DNA of 11,138 bases from Drechmeria coniospora. Lineage: Eukaryota; Ascomycota; Sordariomycetes; Hypocreales; Ophiocordycipitaceae. Below are positions 1 to 7,170 of the stretch, piece after piece. Location of the stretch: assembly GCF_001625195.1 (NCBI RefSeq), contig NW_024467512.1, positions 1 through 11,138 of the forward strand. The letters are read 5' to 3'. The notes beneath the pieces are model-generated. The model made no database searches. It had not been told where the DNA came from and saw only the letters and a program-made list of their open reading frames with translations. A program made the translations under genes and the position numbers. Every line of letters starts with the position of its first letter. Position 1 is the first letter of the stretch.

Positions 1-195
1 GGAAAGCTCTACTGATTTAATATAAATAGCCAGTCGTTACTGCTAGTTTAGTTAGCTAGTTAGCTCCTGCGTGCCCTTAGGACCCTAAGGGTCTAGTAGG
101 CCTATTAGGTCTTCTAGGCCCTATAGGACCTATAGGCCGCCGCGCCATAGCCCCTAGGGCTACATGCGCGTAATGAATGAAAAAAAAAAAAAAAA
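1..195 (+). mobile_element. 3' end of a plus-strand LINE: 3' UTR plus poly(A)
   Basis: This segment ends in a run of 16 A (180-195). Up to the tail it is almost identical to the reverse complement of 6069-6243, which is the 3' UTR of copy C and lies downstream of a LINE RNase H ORF. It is therefore the 3' end of another copy of the same family, in the opposite orientation, whose body lies left of the window. Only two substitutions separate the two 3' ends, both C/T (or G/A) in CpA context. This copy also has an extra ATGA-like unit just before the tail. Directly after the tail, at 196, minus-strand RT sequence begins, so this copy most simply inserted into copy A. The target duplication cannot be checked because the other end is missing. 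Confidence 0.85.
74..161 (+). other. Hairpin-forming elements in the LINE 3' UTR
   Basis: Two perfect inverted repeats lie in the 3' UTR: CCCTTAG/CTAAGGG with a 4-nt loop (74-91) and AGCCC/GGGCT with a 3-nt loop (149-161). Between them is a CCTATAGG-type self-complementary stretch. The same structures occur inverted in copy C (first hairpin at 6153-6170). In some LINEs a 3' UTR stem-loop is recognised by the encoded RT during target-primed reverse transcription. That role here is an inference. Confidence 0.5.
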
Positions 196-1034
196 TACCT
201 TCTAGCGCCCGGCAGTTCTTATAGGCAGATCTAGACGATACCGTTAGGCTAAAGTCATCAATATAGGATAACTGAAAGGCCTTATCCGCTATAATATCCC
301 TAATATAAATTAGGAATAAGATAGGGCTTATAGGCGATCCTTGCGGTATTCCTATAGCTATTTCGACTAGTTGGTGGATTTGGCCGTCGAAGGCTAGTTG
401 GATCGATCGGCCTGATAGGAACGATATAAACCCAGCTAATTAGGGCCTTTGGGAGGTCTAGCCTTCGTAAAACCCTATAAGCTTAGCCTTTGATACGTGA
501 TCGAAGGCGCCTTTAATATCAAGAAATAATGTAGTAGTAATAGTACTACTAGCCTTTTTCCTTGATAGGCGCTGTAATTCGATATAGTGGGTCAGTAATA
601 GGGCTGTATCTATTGCAGACCTTTGTTTCCGCCCGCCTAGTTGTGTAGGGCCTAATAGGTCTGTAGTATTGGCTAGGTAGCTTAATCGCGTAGCGAATAG
701 TTTTTCTAGGACTTTGCCTAGGCAATTTAGTAAGGCTATTACCCTGTAAGACTTAGGCTTCCTATAGTCTCGGTTGCCTTGCTTAGGGAGGATAATGCCT
801 ATACTTTGTCGCCATAGCTTAGGGTGGTAGCCTTCTGTAAATAAAGCGTTATAGGCCTTGTAGAGGAATTTAGGAATAACCTTATAAGTCTGCTGGATAA
901 GGGGGAAACCGATAGTATCGGGCCCTGGGGCTTTTTTATTCGAAGACGAATTAATAGCCTCTTTAACCTCTTTCCAAGCTAGGTTAGGCCACTCCCACCT
1001 TTCTCTACTAGCCTGTTTTATAGTAGGCCTCCTA

Positions 1035-1223
1035 CTAGGCCCACTAGGCCCGTTAGGCCCGTTAGGCCCGCTAGGTCCGCTAGGCCCGCTAGGCCCGCTA
1101 GGCCCGCTAGGCCCGCTAGGCCCGCTAGGCCCGCTAGGCCCGCTAGGTCCGCTAGGTCCGCTAGGCCCGCTAGGCCCGCTAGGCCCACTAGGTCCGTTAG
1201 GTCCGTTAGGCCCGTTAGGCCCT
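1035..1223 (-). repeat. 9-bp tandem repeat encoding Gly-Pro-Ser/Asn, ORF2 linker tract (copy A)
   Basis: There are 21 head-to-tail units of 9 bp, minus-strand consensus GGGCCTAGC or GGGCCTAAC, with variants such as GGACCTAGC. In the ORF2 frame each unit is Gly-Pro-Ser or Gly-Pro-Asn, giving a collagen-like tract between the endonuclease and the RT. Copy B has 17 units at the same place (5547-5699). All units are 9 bp, so unit gain or loss does not disturb the frame. Confidence 0.95.
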
Positions 1224-2147
1224 GTTGGAAATAGGGTTGTAAGAAAGGCATCGCATTTTTCCTGGAAGGTATTTGCTATTATATCTCTTCCTTCCTTAGT
1301 ATACAATATACCCGGAAGGTTAGTATTCTGGCTAGCTTTTGTATAGTTATAGGCTTGGAAAACCTCCCTGTTAACTGCATTAGCCAGAAAGGTCTCCCAG
1401 TAGCCTACTTTAGCCTTCCGAATAGCATAAAAATAGGCATTACGGGCCGTTTTCCAGTCTTCTTTGCATTTCCGGTTTTTCCGAAATAGTCTTTGTGTAC
1501 GGCTAAGGGTCTTCCGTAAGTCTAGTAGCTCGGGGGTCCACCAAGGCTTAGACCGTTCACTAGGCCGTAGCCTAGGGATTGCCTCGATAGCTACTGCCTG
1601 TATAGCCTCTGTAATTAGTATAGCTATTCCATCTAGATCCCTTACTGAAATTAGGGTATCTAGTTGCTGATTTAGGGATGCCTGCTTTTCCTGTAATAAA
1701 TAATTATACTTATTCCAGTTGGCCTTTTTGTAATTGAATAAGGGGGGCCTAGACTGGAATAGTAGGCTTGCTGTAGGTAGGATAGGCGCCCTAGCTTCAA
1801 AGGCGATTACCTGGTGATCGGACCCGGATGCCTCTAAGTACCTCCAGTTAGACCAGTTTAGTAGGTTAAAAGGAGTACTAAAGGCTAGGTCAATAATAGA
1901 CCTAGACTTTAAGCCGGGCCTAAAATAGGTACCCCCTTTAACCTCTTCTGGGTCCTGGATTAGGCTAGCCTTCTGGCTTGTTAGCCAGTTTACTAGCCTT
2001 TGTGCCTTAGTAGCCCTAATAGGGTCTACCGTTGGATTCCATAATGGGTGGTGTAGGTTGAAGTCCCCTATAATAAGTGTAGGCTTATTGCACCTATAGG
2101 GTAGGAGGAGCCTCTCAACTGTATAGGGGTTCTGGCTTGGTTGCCCG

Positions 2148-2333
2148 CTAGGCCTAGGCCCGTTAGGCCCGCTAGGCCCGTTAGGCCCGCTAGGCCCGTT
2201 AGGCCCGCTAGGCCCGCTAGGCCCGTTAGGCCCGCTAGGCCCGTTAGGCCCGCTCGGCCCGTTAGGCCCGCTAGGCCTGTTAGGCGCTCTAGGCCCGTTA
2301 GGCCCGCTAGGCCTACTAGGTCCGCTAGGGCCC
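2148..2333 (-). repeat. 9-bp Gly-Pro-X tandem repeat inside the endonuclease (copy A)
   Basis: About 20 units of the same 9-bp family lie in the endonuclease coding region, between the conserved segment ending in [11 protein letters not shown] and the GDFN motif. On the minus strand in the ORF2 frame they read mostly GPN/GPS, with a few RPS, RAP-type variants. Copy B carries more units at the equivalent position (7747-7977). The tract sits where an endonuclease surface loop would be expected, which would make it tolerable; that placement is inferred. Confidence 0.92.
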
Positions 2334-2740
2334 TCGTAGGCCTGTTCCTTTTCGTTGTAGAGGTTAATTAGGATAAATGGTTCAGTACCTAATATCTCTA
2401 TAGCTTGGATATCTGGATCGGAAAATAGGTCGTATCGGGGATTATAAGCTAGCCTACTAGCCTTCCTAATATACGTTAAGACCCTAGGTCTAACTGTAAT
2501 ACTTAAAGGGCTAGTTGACTGTTGTGGTGTAATAATATAGTAAGACGGGTGTTGGAGCCCTATAAATGCTCCTTGAATTTTAGGGCAGTAGGGCTCTTGT
2601 AGAAGGATAATATCGGTACGTTGCTTACGCGTAGGCCTGTTGGAGTACCGATTGGTGTGCTAAATTATGCCTCCGTGCGTTATGCTGGATAAGCCTAAGA
2701 TAGCACTTTTCTGGGCTATTTCGACTTATAGTCTAATAGC

Positions 2741-4477
2741 CTAATAGATTTCGCACTCGGTACTATTAGCCTTGTGCTTACCGTTACAGTTAGCACATAC
2801 TAGTTCGAGGTGGTTGCAGGGCTCTGTAGCGTTGCAGCTAGTGCACTGGTGGGTCTTTGTATAGTGCCCTTTGGCGCATAGTGCGCAGCGGATTTTCTTA
2901 TTGCAAAGGCTTGGGTCGTGCCCGTAGCCCTGACACCTAAAGCATTGGGTCTTTGGCGTATAGGCCTTATAGGCTACAACCTTGGCCCGAATTCCAGCTA
3001 TAAATAGCCCATTTTTAAGGCTATAGCTAGCCTCTTGTTCTGTAGGGACGGCAAAAACAATAGACCCAGCGGCCTTACCTAGGCTAGGCTTTTTAAGCCA
3101 GCGGGGCTGGCCCCTAACCGTAACTGGGTTAAAGGTCTCGATTTCCGACTTAGTAATTTCAAGGATATCGGTCTCCGTAAGAATAGGTACCCCGTGTGCT
3201 ACTAGCTTTATCCAGCTAATAGGGGTCTCTATTGCCTCAACCGGATAAGTATTAAATAGCCCTATCCAGGCCTGTTTTTTTTCTAGCAGTTGGGCTGCTG
3301 TATAGGGCTCTTTTGTTGTAATAACTAGGTTGCCCCTAGCCGATAGCTCGATGCTAGCTACGGCTATAGCCCCTAAGGTCTTATTTAGTGCATTCCGTAG
3401 CGTTAGTGCGGGTACTTGGGGTCTGTTTTCTGTAGGTCCCTGAGGCTCCTTCCGGAGTTTTAGGATTACTTGTAAGCCTTCCTTTGTAGGGCGTTTGGGC
3501 CCGTTGGTTCTGCTAGGCCTGTTAGGCCCCCCAGGCCCGTTGGGCCCTCTAGGCCCGTTAGGCCCGTTAGGCCCGTTAGGCCCGCTAGGCCCGCTAGGCC
3601 CGTTAGGCCTGCTAGGCCCGTTAGGCCCGCTAGGCCCGCTAGGCCCGTTAAGGCCCTTGGGTCCTCGGCCCCTTGGTGGAACGACCGCCCAGGCGCTATT
3701 CTGGAGACCTTTAGGTATAGGTGTTTGGGCTGCCTCGCTATAGCTCTTCGGGCCCCTTGGAAACGCATTTTGTAGTGTATTTATAAGGGGTTCGAAGAGG
3801 CTATATGGCATCTTCGATACTGTACTTTGTATAAGTATAGTAGCCTGTTGGATTTGTAGGGCTAGGTCTTGGCCCTCGTTTTGGTCGGTTGTTATAGGCC
3901 TAGATATCCCCTTTTTAGCTAATTTAGGTAGCCTTTCAGGAGACTCTAGGTCTGCGTGGGTTCGTTTTCGTTGTTGTAGTATAAGGGGGGTTTCGGGGGT
4001 TTCTGGTTGGATAGGGGCTTCCGTATCCTCTAGGTCTTCCATATCGGTATCTGTAGGTTGACCTAGGGATATAAGTTCGATTTCGTCTTCGTTTGTTGTA
4101 TTTTCTTCGTTTTCTGGAGTTATATTAATATTTGTAGTATTTTCCTGACTTTCCTGATTTTCCTGATTTTTTTCCTGAATTTCCCTGTATAGGGTAGGCT
4201 GAGCCTGATTTTCCTGATTTTTTTCCTGATTTTTCTGGTATAGGGTAGGCTGGGCTAAGACCGGGCCTGTAGCTGGGCCTATAGTCGGGTGGGTTGGGTA
4301 GGTTGGGTGGGTCTCGTTGGGTGCAATTGGGTGGGTCTCGTTGGGTGCAATTGGGCAGGTCCCGTCGGGCGGGGTCGGATGGGTCTTATTGGGTAGGATC
4401 GGGTGGGTCTCGTTGGGTGGGGTCGGCACGCGCGGGGTTGCGTTTCTGGCGGCTCTCTTCCTCCCAGTTGAAGGCAT
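2741..4477 (-). CDS. ORF1 of LINE copy A: gag-like RNA-binding protein with zinc knuckles
   Basis: ORF1 proteins of this type coat the LINE RNA and form the ribonucleoprotein. The first ATG (4477-4475) has A at -3 and gives 578 aa. The frame is also open upstream to 4546 but has no ATG there. In order: a Pro-rich stretch with repeated PNETHP units (about residues 18-72), [14 protein letters not shown] repeats (75-115), an acidic region, a Gly-Pro-Ser/Asn tract (about 274-321), a conserved middle domain ([19 protein letters not shown] onward), and three C-terminal Cys/His knuckles from about residue 512: [14 protein letters not shown] (CX2CX4HX4C), [15 protein letters not shown] and [15 protein letters not shown]. 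The stop here is TAG, whereas copy B has CAG at that codon, so the ancestral protein probably ran five codons further to TAA at 2728-2726. No internal stop or frameshift is seen. It could still be expressed. Confidence 0.88.
   Translation of the reverse strand: MPSTGRKRAARNATPRVPTPPNETHPILPNKTHPTPPDGTCPIAPNETHPIAPNETHPTYPTHPTIGPATGPVLAQPTLYQKNQEKNQENQAQPTLYREIQEKNQENQESQENTTNINITPENEENTTNEDEIELISLGQPTDTDMEDLEDTEAPIQPETPETPLILQQRKRTHADLESPERLPKLAKKGISRPITTDQNEGQDLALQIQQATILIQSTVSKMPYSLFEPLINTLQNAFPRGPKSYSEAAQTPIPKGLQNSAWAVVPPRGRGPKGLNGPSGPSGPNGPSRPNGPSGPSGPNGPNGPNGPRGPNGPGGPNRPSRTNGPKRPTKEGLQVILKLRKEPQGPTENRPQVPALTLRNALNKTLGAIAVASIELSARGNLVITTKEPYTAAQLLEKKQAWIGLFNTYPVEAIETPISWIKLVAHGVPILTETDILEITKSEIETFNPVTVRGQPRWLKKPSLGKAAGSIVFAVPTEQEASYSLKNGLFIAGIRAKVVAYKAYTPKTQCFRCQGYGHDPSLCNKKIRCALCAKGHYTKTHQCTSCNATEPCNHLELVCANCNGKHKANSTECEIY
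3513..3656 (-). repeat. 9-bp Gly-Pro-X tandem repeat in ORF1 (copy A)
   Basis: There are 16 units of 9 bp, reading GPS/GPN with occasional GPR, GPG and RPN, in frame in ORF1. This is the third site of the same repeat family in the element. Copy B has 21 units here (9153-9341). The tract separates the variable N-terminal half of ORF1 from the conserved middle domain. Confidence 0.93.
4150..4251 (-). repeat. 51-bp tandem duplication in the ORF1 N-terminal region
   Basis: Two imperfect 51-bp units lie side by side, seen as GGGTAGGCT at 4192-4200 and again at 4243-4251. They encode two versions of a 17-residue Gln/Glu/Asn-rich block starting QPTLY. Copy B has the same duplication (about 9840-9940) but with C-to-T stops in it. 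Confidence 0.75.
4287..4435 (-). repeat. 24-bp [14 protein letters not shown] repeats and G-rich strand in ORF1
   Basis: Two near-identical 24-bp units and more diverged relatives encode repeated PNETHP(I)A blocks near the ORF1 N-terminus. Copy B has four clear units (about 9985-10085), one of 25 bp, which shifts the frame, with a compensating 1-bp loss nearby. The plus strand carries five GGG runs in 4287-4311 with short loops, a candidate G-quadruplex on the strand complementary to the LINE RNA. Confidence 0.7.
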
Positions 4478-4622
4478 CTTTGACCCCCGACTGCACGCGC
4501 GCAATCGGCTGCGCGCGGCTGTAACTCGAGGATCGTAATGTCCCAATTGAGGGGAATTGAAAGAACTGCAATTTGGCTATTTTATTGTGGTTTCAATCGA
4601 TCGGGTGGGCGCGTGGTGTTGA
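4478..4622 (-). promoter_or_regulatory. 5' UTR of LINE copy A, presumed internal promoter
   Basis: This is the ~145 nt between the element's 5' end and the ORF1 ATG. Both 5' ends in the window stop at the same point, so this looks like the true full-length start. LINEs normally carry their promoter inside the 5' UTR. I see an AATAAAATAG stretch but no convincing core promoter motif, so the regulatory role rests on family knowledge. Copy B's counterpart (10211-10357) differs by mainly C-to-T or G-to-A changes. Confidence 0.55.
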
Positions 4623-5546
4623 TCGCTGGGAGTTACATTAGCTACCGTTTTCCCGTGGTTAAATTGGACCCCTTGGTCCGTTGCTTGGGCTGTAAGCCTA
4701 GTTACAATACCTTCTAGCGCCCGGCAGTTCTTATAGGCAGATCTAGACGATACCGTTAGGCTAAAGTCATCAATATAGGATAACTGGAAGGCCTTATCCG
4801 CTATAATATCCCTAATATAAATTAGGAATAAGATAGGGCTTATAGGCGATCCTTGCGGTATTCCTATAGCTATTTCGACTAGTTGGTGGATTTGGCCGTC
4901 GAAGGCTAGTTGGATCGATCGGCCTGATAGGAACGATGTAACCCAGCTAATTAGGGCCTTTGGGAGGTCTAGCCTTCGTAAAACCCCTATAAGCTTAGTC
5001 TTTGATACGTGATCGAAGGCGCCTTTAATATCAAGGAATAATGTAGTAGTAATAGTACTACTAGCCTTTTTCCTTAATAGGCGCTGTAATTCGATATAGT
5101 GGGTCAGTAATAGGGCTGTATCTATTGTAGACCTTTGTTTCCGCCCGCCTAGTTGTGTAGGGCCTAATAGGTCTGTAGTATTGGCTAGGTAGCTTAATCG
5201 CGTAGCGAATAGTTTTTCTAGGACTTTGCCTAGGCAATTTAGTAAGGCTATTACCCTGTAAGACTTAGGCTTCCTATAGTCTCGGTTGCCTTGCTTAGGG
5301 AGGATAATGCCTATACTTTGTCGCCATAGCTTAGGGTGGTAGCCTTCTGTAAATAAAGCGGTATAGGCCTTGTAGAGGAATTTAGGAATAACCTTATAAG
5401 TCTGCTGGATAAGGGGGAAACCGATAGTATTGGGCCCTGGGGCTTTTTTATTCGAAGACGAATTAATAGCCTCTTTAACCTCTTTCCAAGCTAGGTTAGG
5501 CCACTCCCACCTTTCTCTACTAGCCTGTTTTATAGTAGGCCTCCTA

Positions 5547-5699
5547 CTAGGCCTACTAGGCCCGTTAGGCCCGTTAGGCCCGCTAGGTCCGCTAGGCCCG
5601 CTAGGCCCGCTAGGCCCGCTAGGCCCGCTAGGCCCGCTAGGCCCGCTAGGCCCACTAGGCCTACTAGGTCCGTTAGGTCCGTTAGGCCCGTTAGGCCCT
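5547..5699 (-). repeat. 9-bp Gly-Pro-X tandem repeat, ORF2 linker tract (copy B)
   Basis: There are 17 units of the GGGCCTAGC/GGGCCTAAC family, against 21 in copy A at the same site, with the frame kept. Flanking sequence is the same in both copies, so the four-unit difference is internal expansion or contraction. Confidence 0.95.
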
Positions 5700-6048
5700 G
5701 TTGGAAATAGGGTTGTAAGAAAGGCATCGCATTTTTCCTGGAAGGTATTTGCTATTATATCTCTTCCTTCCTTAGTATACAATATACCCGGAAGGTTAGT
5801 ATTCTGGCTAGCTTTTGTATAGTTATAGGCTTGGAAAACCTTCCTGTTAACTGCATTAGCCAGAAAGGTCTCCCAGTAGCCTACTTTAGCCTTCCGAATA
5901 GCATAAAAATAGGCATTACGGGCCGTTTTCCAGTCTTCTTTGCATTTCCGGTTTTTCCGAAATAGTCTTTGTGTACGGCTAAGGGTCTTCCGTAAGTCTA
6001 GTAGCTCGGGGGTCCACTAAGGCTTAGACCGTTTACTAGGCCGTAGCC

Positions 6049-6056
6049 TAGGGATT
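6049..6056. repeat. Target site duplication of copy C, left (TAGGGATT)
   Basis: TAGGGATT sits next to the poly(T) (poly(A) on the minus strand) of copy C and is repeated at 7172-7179. In uninterrupted copy A the sequence reads straight through this octamer. The last two T could belong to the tail, so the duplication is 6-8 bp with certainty. Confidence 0.82.
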
Positions 6057-6068
6057 TTTTTTTTTTTT

Positions 6069-6285
6069 CATTACGCGCATGCAGCCCTAGGGGCTATGGC
6101 GCGGCGGCCTATAGGTCCCATAGGGCCTAGAAGACCTAATAGGCCTACTAGACCCTTAGGGTCCTAAGGGCACGCAGGAGCTAACTAGCTAACTAAACTA
6201 GCAGTAACGACTGGCTATTTATATTAAATCAGTAGAGCTTTCCCTCGCATTTCACGAATCTTAGTCCCTAGGCCTAGGCCTAGTA
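6069..6285 (-). other. 3' UTR of LINE copy C
   Basis: This is the ~217 nt between the ORF2 stop and the poly(A). The last ~175 nt match the plus-strand LINE end at 1-180. It contains the CCCTTAG/CTAAGGG hairpin (6153-6170) and the AGCCC/GGGCT hairpin. It holds no further gene. Confidence 0.82.
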
Positions 6286-7170
6286 CTATTCCTCTAGGTA
6301 CCACTTTGCCGTACCGATATTAGTAGTAGTTAGGAACTCAAATAGAGCCTCCCTTCCTTGCCTAGTACTAAATAAAATCGGTAGGGTAAGCGGCTTACCC
6401 TGTAGGGCTTCCTTTAGGTCTTTCCGTTCCTTCCTATAACGTACGCATTGTAGCAATAGGTGGGTTACAGTCTGTTTTTGCCCGCACTTACAGGCGTCCG
6501 AGTCGATTTTTCCAATCTTTTTTTGGTAGGGCTTAAGGTATCCGATCCCTGTTTTTAGTTGTATATAGGCCGATTGGATAGGCCTAGGCAAATCGGGTAG
6601 ACTAGGCTTATACGCAAACCTAGGTTTCCCAGTCCTTCGATAGTGGGCCCCTAGGCCCCTAGCCTTAGGGCCTCGGGCCTCCTCCCTAGCCCATAGCTCC
6701 TTCCACCCCCCTAGGGCTACTTCCTTTACCCTCCTCCGTAGATAGCTTAGGGAGGTATAGGGGGTACCTATACTAGGCCTAGTTAGGCCTCCTTTTGCTA
6801 CCTGGTCTGCAATTTCATTCCCTATAATTCCAACGTGGCTAGGGCACCACGTTAGGGTTATAGCTACCTTCCGGTCCGCTAGGCTATTTACTAGCTGCCT
6901 TGCCTTATAGGCTAGGTCGCTATAGCCTACGGTTACCTTCTGAATAGCTGCTTGGCTATCTATAAAAAGATAGGCTTCTTGCGGTAGAGGGTTTCGTTGG
7001 GATAAGGCCTTTAGGGCCCTCGTTATACCAATTAGCTCGGCATCAACTACTTCGATCCTAGGGCCTAGGTTATAGGCCTTTGCCCCTAGGGCCCGGCCTG
7101 TAGGGTCCGTTTCGTAGTAGGCGCACGAGTTCGTTGTTTGACCCCTAATAGTCCCTTGTGACCCGTCTGT
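6286..7170 (-). CDS. ORF2 C-terminal fragment of LINE copy C: RNase H and terminal Cys/His motif
   Basis: This open frame of 294 codons plus stop has no start codon of its own, because the copy is 5'-truncated. The RNase H domain would degrade the RNA strand of the RNA/DNA hybrid. All expected acidic residues are visible in order: Asp in TDGS (7165-7167), Glu in DAELIGI (7036-7038), Asp in LFIDSQAA (6958-6960), His in WCPSHVGIIGNE (6835-6837) and Asp in IADQVAK (6805-6807). The C-terminal part has CKCGQKQTVTHLLLQC, the CxC...H...C motif found near the end of many LINE ORF2 proteins. No stop or frameshift is present, which suggests a fairly recent insertion. It has no ATG, so it is a remnant, not an expressed gene. 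Confidence 0.87.
   Translation of the reverse strand, partial: TDGSQGTIRGQTTNSCAYYETDPTGRALGAKAYNLGPRIEVVDAELIGITRALKALSQRNPLPQEAYLFIDSQAAIQKVTVGYSDLAYKARQLVNSLADRKVAITLTWCPSHVGIIGNEIADQVAKGGLTRPSIGTPYTSLSYLRRRVKEVALGGWKELWAREEARGPKARGLGAHYRRTGKPRFAYKPSLPDLPRPIQSAYIQLKTGIGYLKPYQKKIGKIDSDACKCGQKQTVTHLLLQCVRYRKERKDLKEALQGKPLTLPILFSTRQGREALFEFLTTTNIGTAKWYLEE

Larger units (their letters stand above)
196..2732 (-). pseudogene. ORF2 of LINE copy A: endonuclease + reverse transcriptase, broken
   Basis: ORF2 would make the enzyme that nicks the target and reverse-transcribes the LINE RNA. The frame opens at 2732 with no ATG; a probable former start (now ATA) is at 2729-2727. Endonuclease motifs in order are IQHN, LLQEP, GDFN (2057-2068) and SDH (1814-1822), typical of APE-type LINE endonucleases. 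A linker and a Gly-Pro-X tract follow, then RT blocks: [40 protein letters not shown], motif [12 protein letters not shown], motif [13 protein letters not shown] and motif C YIDD (254-265). Defects relative to copy B are a 4-bp insertion at ~2626-2629 giving TAA at 2627-2625, and a 1-bp deletion near 471-475 giving an early stop at 458, offset by a 1-bp insertion near 430. Between these the frame is open from 2659 to 458, about 734 codons. RNase H and the C-terminus are missing because the copy is cut at 196. Confidence 0.9.
196..4622 (-). mobile_element. LINE copy A (Tad1-like non-LTR retrotransposon), 5' end present, 3' end cut off
   Basis: Reading leftward from ~4622 this copy has a ~145-nt 5' UTR, ORF1 with zinc knuckles, then ORF2 with endonuclease, linker and RT. 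At 196 it is interrupted by the poly(A) end of a plus-strand LINE. The 5' end is placed where homology with copy B's 5' end stops: both share the sequence beginning AACACCACG on the minus strand and diverge immediately upstream. The sequence right of 4622 is copy B's RT, so copy A inserted into copy B in the same orientation. Tad1-clade membership is inferred from domain order and motif style. A phylogeny of the RT would decide it against other RNase H-bearing clades such as I. Confidence 0.88.
4623..6056 (-). pseudogene. ORF2 of LINE copy B, RT-side fragment
   Basis: This is the linker and reverse transcriptase part of copy B's ORF2. It is open from 6016, just after a TAG at 6019-6017 where copy A has TGG, to the junction with copy A, where translation runs on into copy A's 5' UTR and stops at 4577. 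All visible RT blocks are intact: [63 protein letters not shown] and YIDD (4766-4777), so the catalytic Asp residues are present. The RT C-terminal part (block D onward), RNase H and tail are missing, so it cannot be functional alone. The sequence differs from copy A by only ~1%, much less than the rest of copy B does. Confidence 0.88.

Noticed and set aside
1..195. A separate SINE with poly(A)
   Set aside because: The same sequence in copy C is continuous with the LINE ORF2 stop and 3' UTR, so it is a LINE 3' end.
1..1000. Twin-priming inversion of one LINE
   Set aside because: In twin priming the inverted part lies at the 5' side, away from the poly(A); here the poly(A) directly abuts the opposite-strand RT.
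1035..1223. Telomere-like TTAGGC repeats
   Set aside because: The unit is 9 bp (TTAGGCCCG/CTAGGCCCG), not a 6-bp telomere unit, and it lies in frame within ORF2.
1035..1223. CRISPR array
   Set aside because: Units are contiguous with no unique spacers, and the context is a eukaryotic LINE.
2141..2371. Plus-strand ORFs of Pro-Ala-Arg-Pro-Val-Arg repeats here and at 7740-8015
   Set aside because: They are antisense readings of the 9-bp Gly-Pro-X tract inside the LINE endonuclease and have no recognisable domain.
3495..3743. Plus-strand Gly-Pro-Leu-rich ORFs here and at 5430-5822 and 8970-9428
   Set aside because: A 9-bp repeat without stops is open in several frames; conserved LINE domains on the minus strand show the true frame.
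4294..4538. Overlapping plus-strand ORFs opposite the ORF1 N-terminus (also 10006-10257)
   Set aside because: They arise from the G-rich complement of the PNETHP repeats and have no domain or conserved start.
4478..4546. ORF1 start at 4546
   Set aside because: That codon is TTG on the minus strand; the first ATG in the frame is 4477-4475, so the extra 23 codons are treated as 5' UTR.
4577..5782. An independent RT gene starting at 5782 (bacterial retron, DGR or group II type)
   Set aside because: The codon at 5782 is an internal TTG. The frame continues upstream into the linker, and the motifs and neighbouring endonuclease are those of a LINE.
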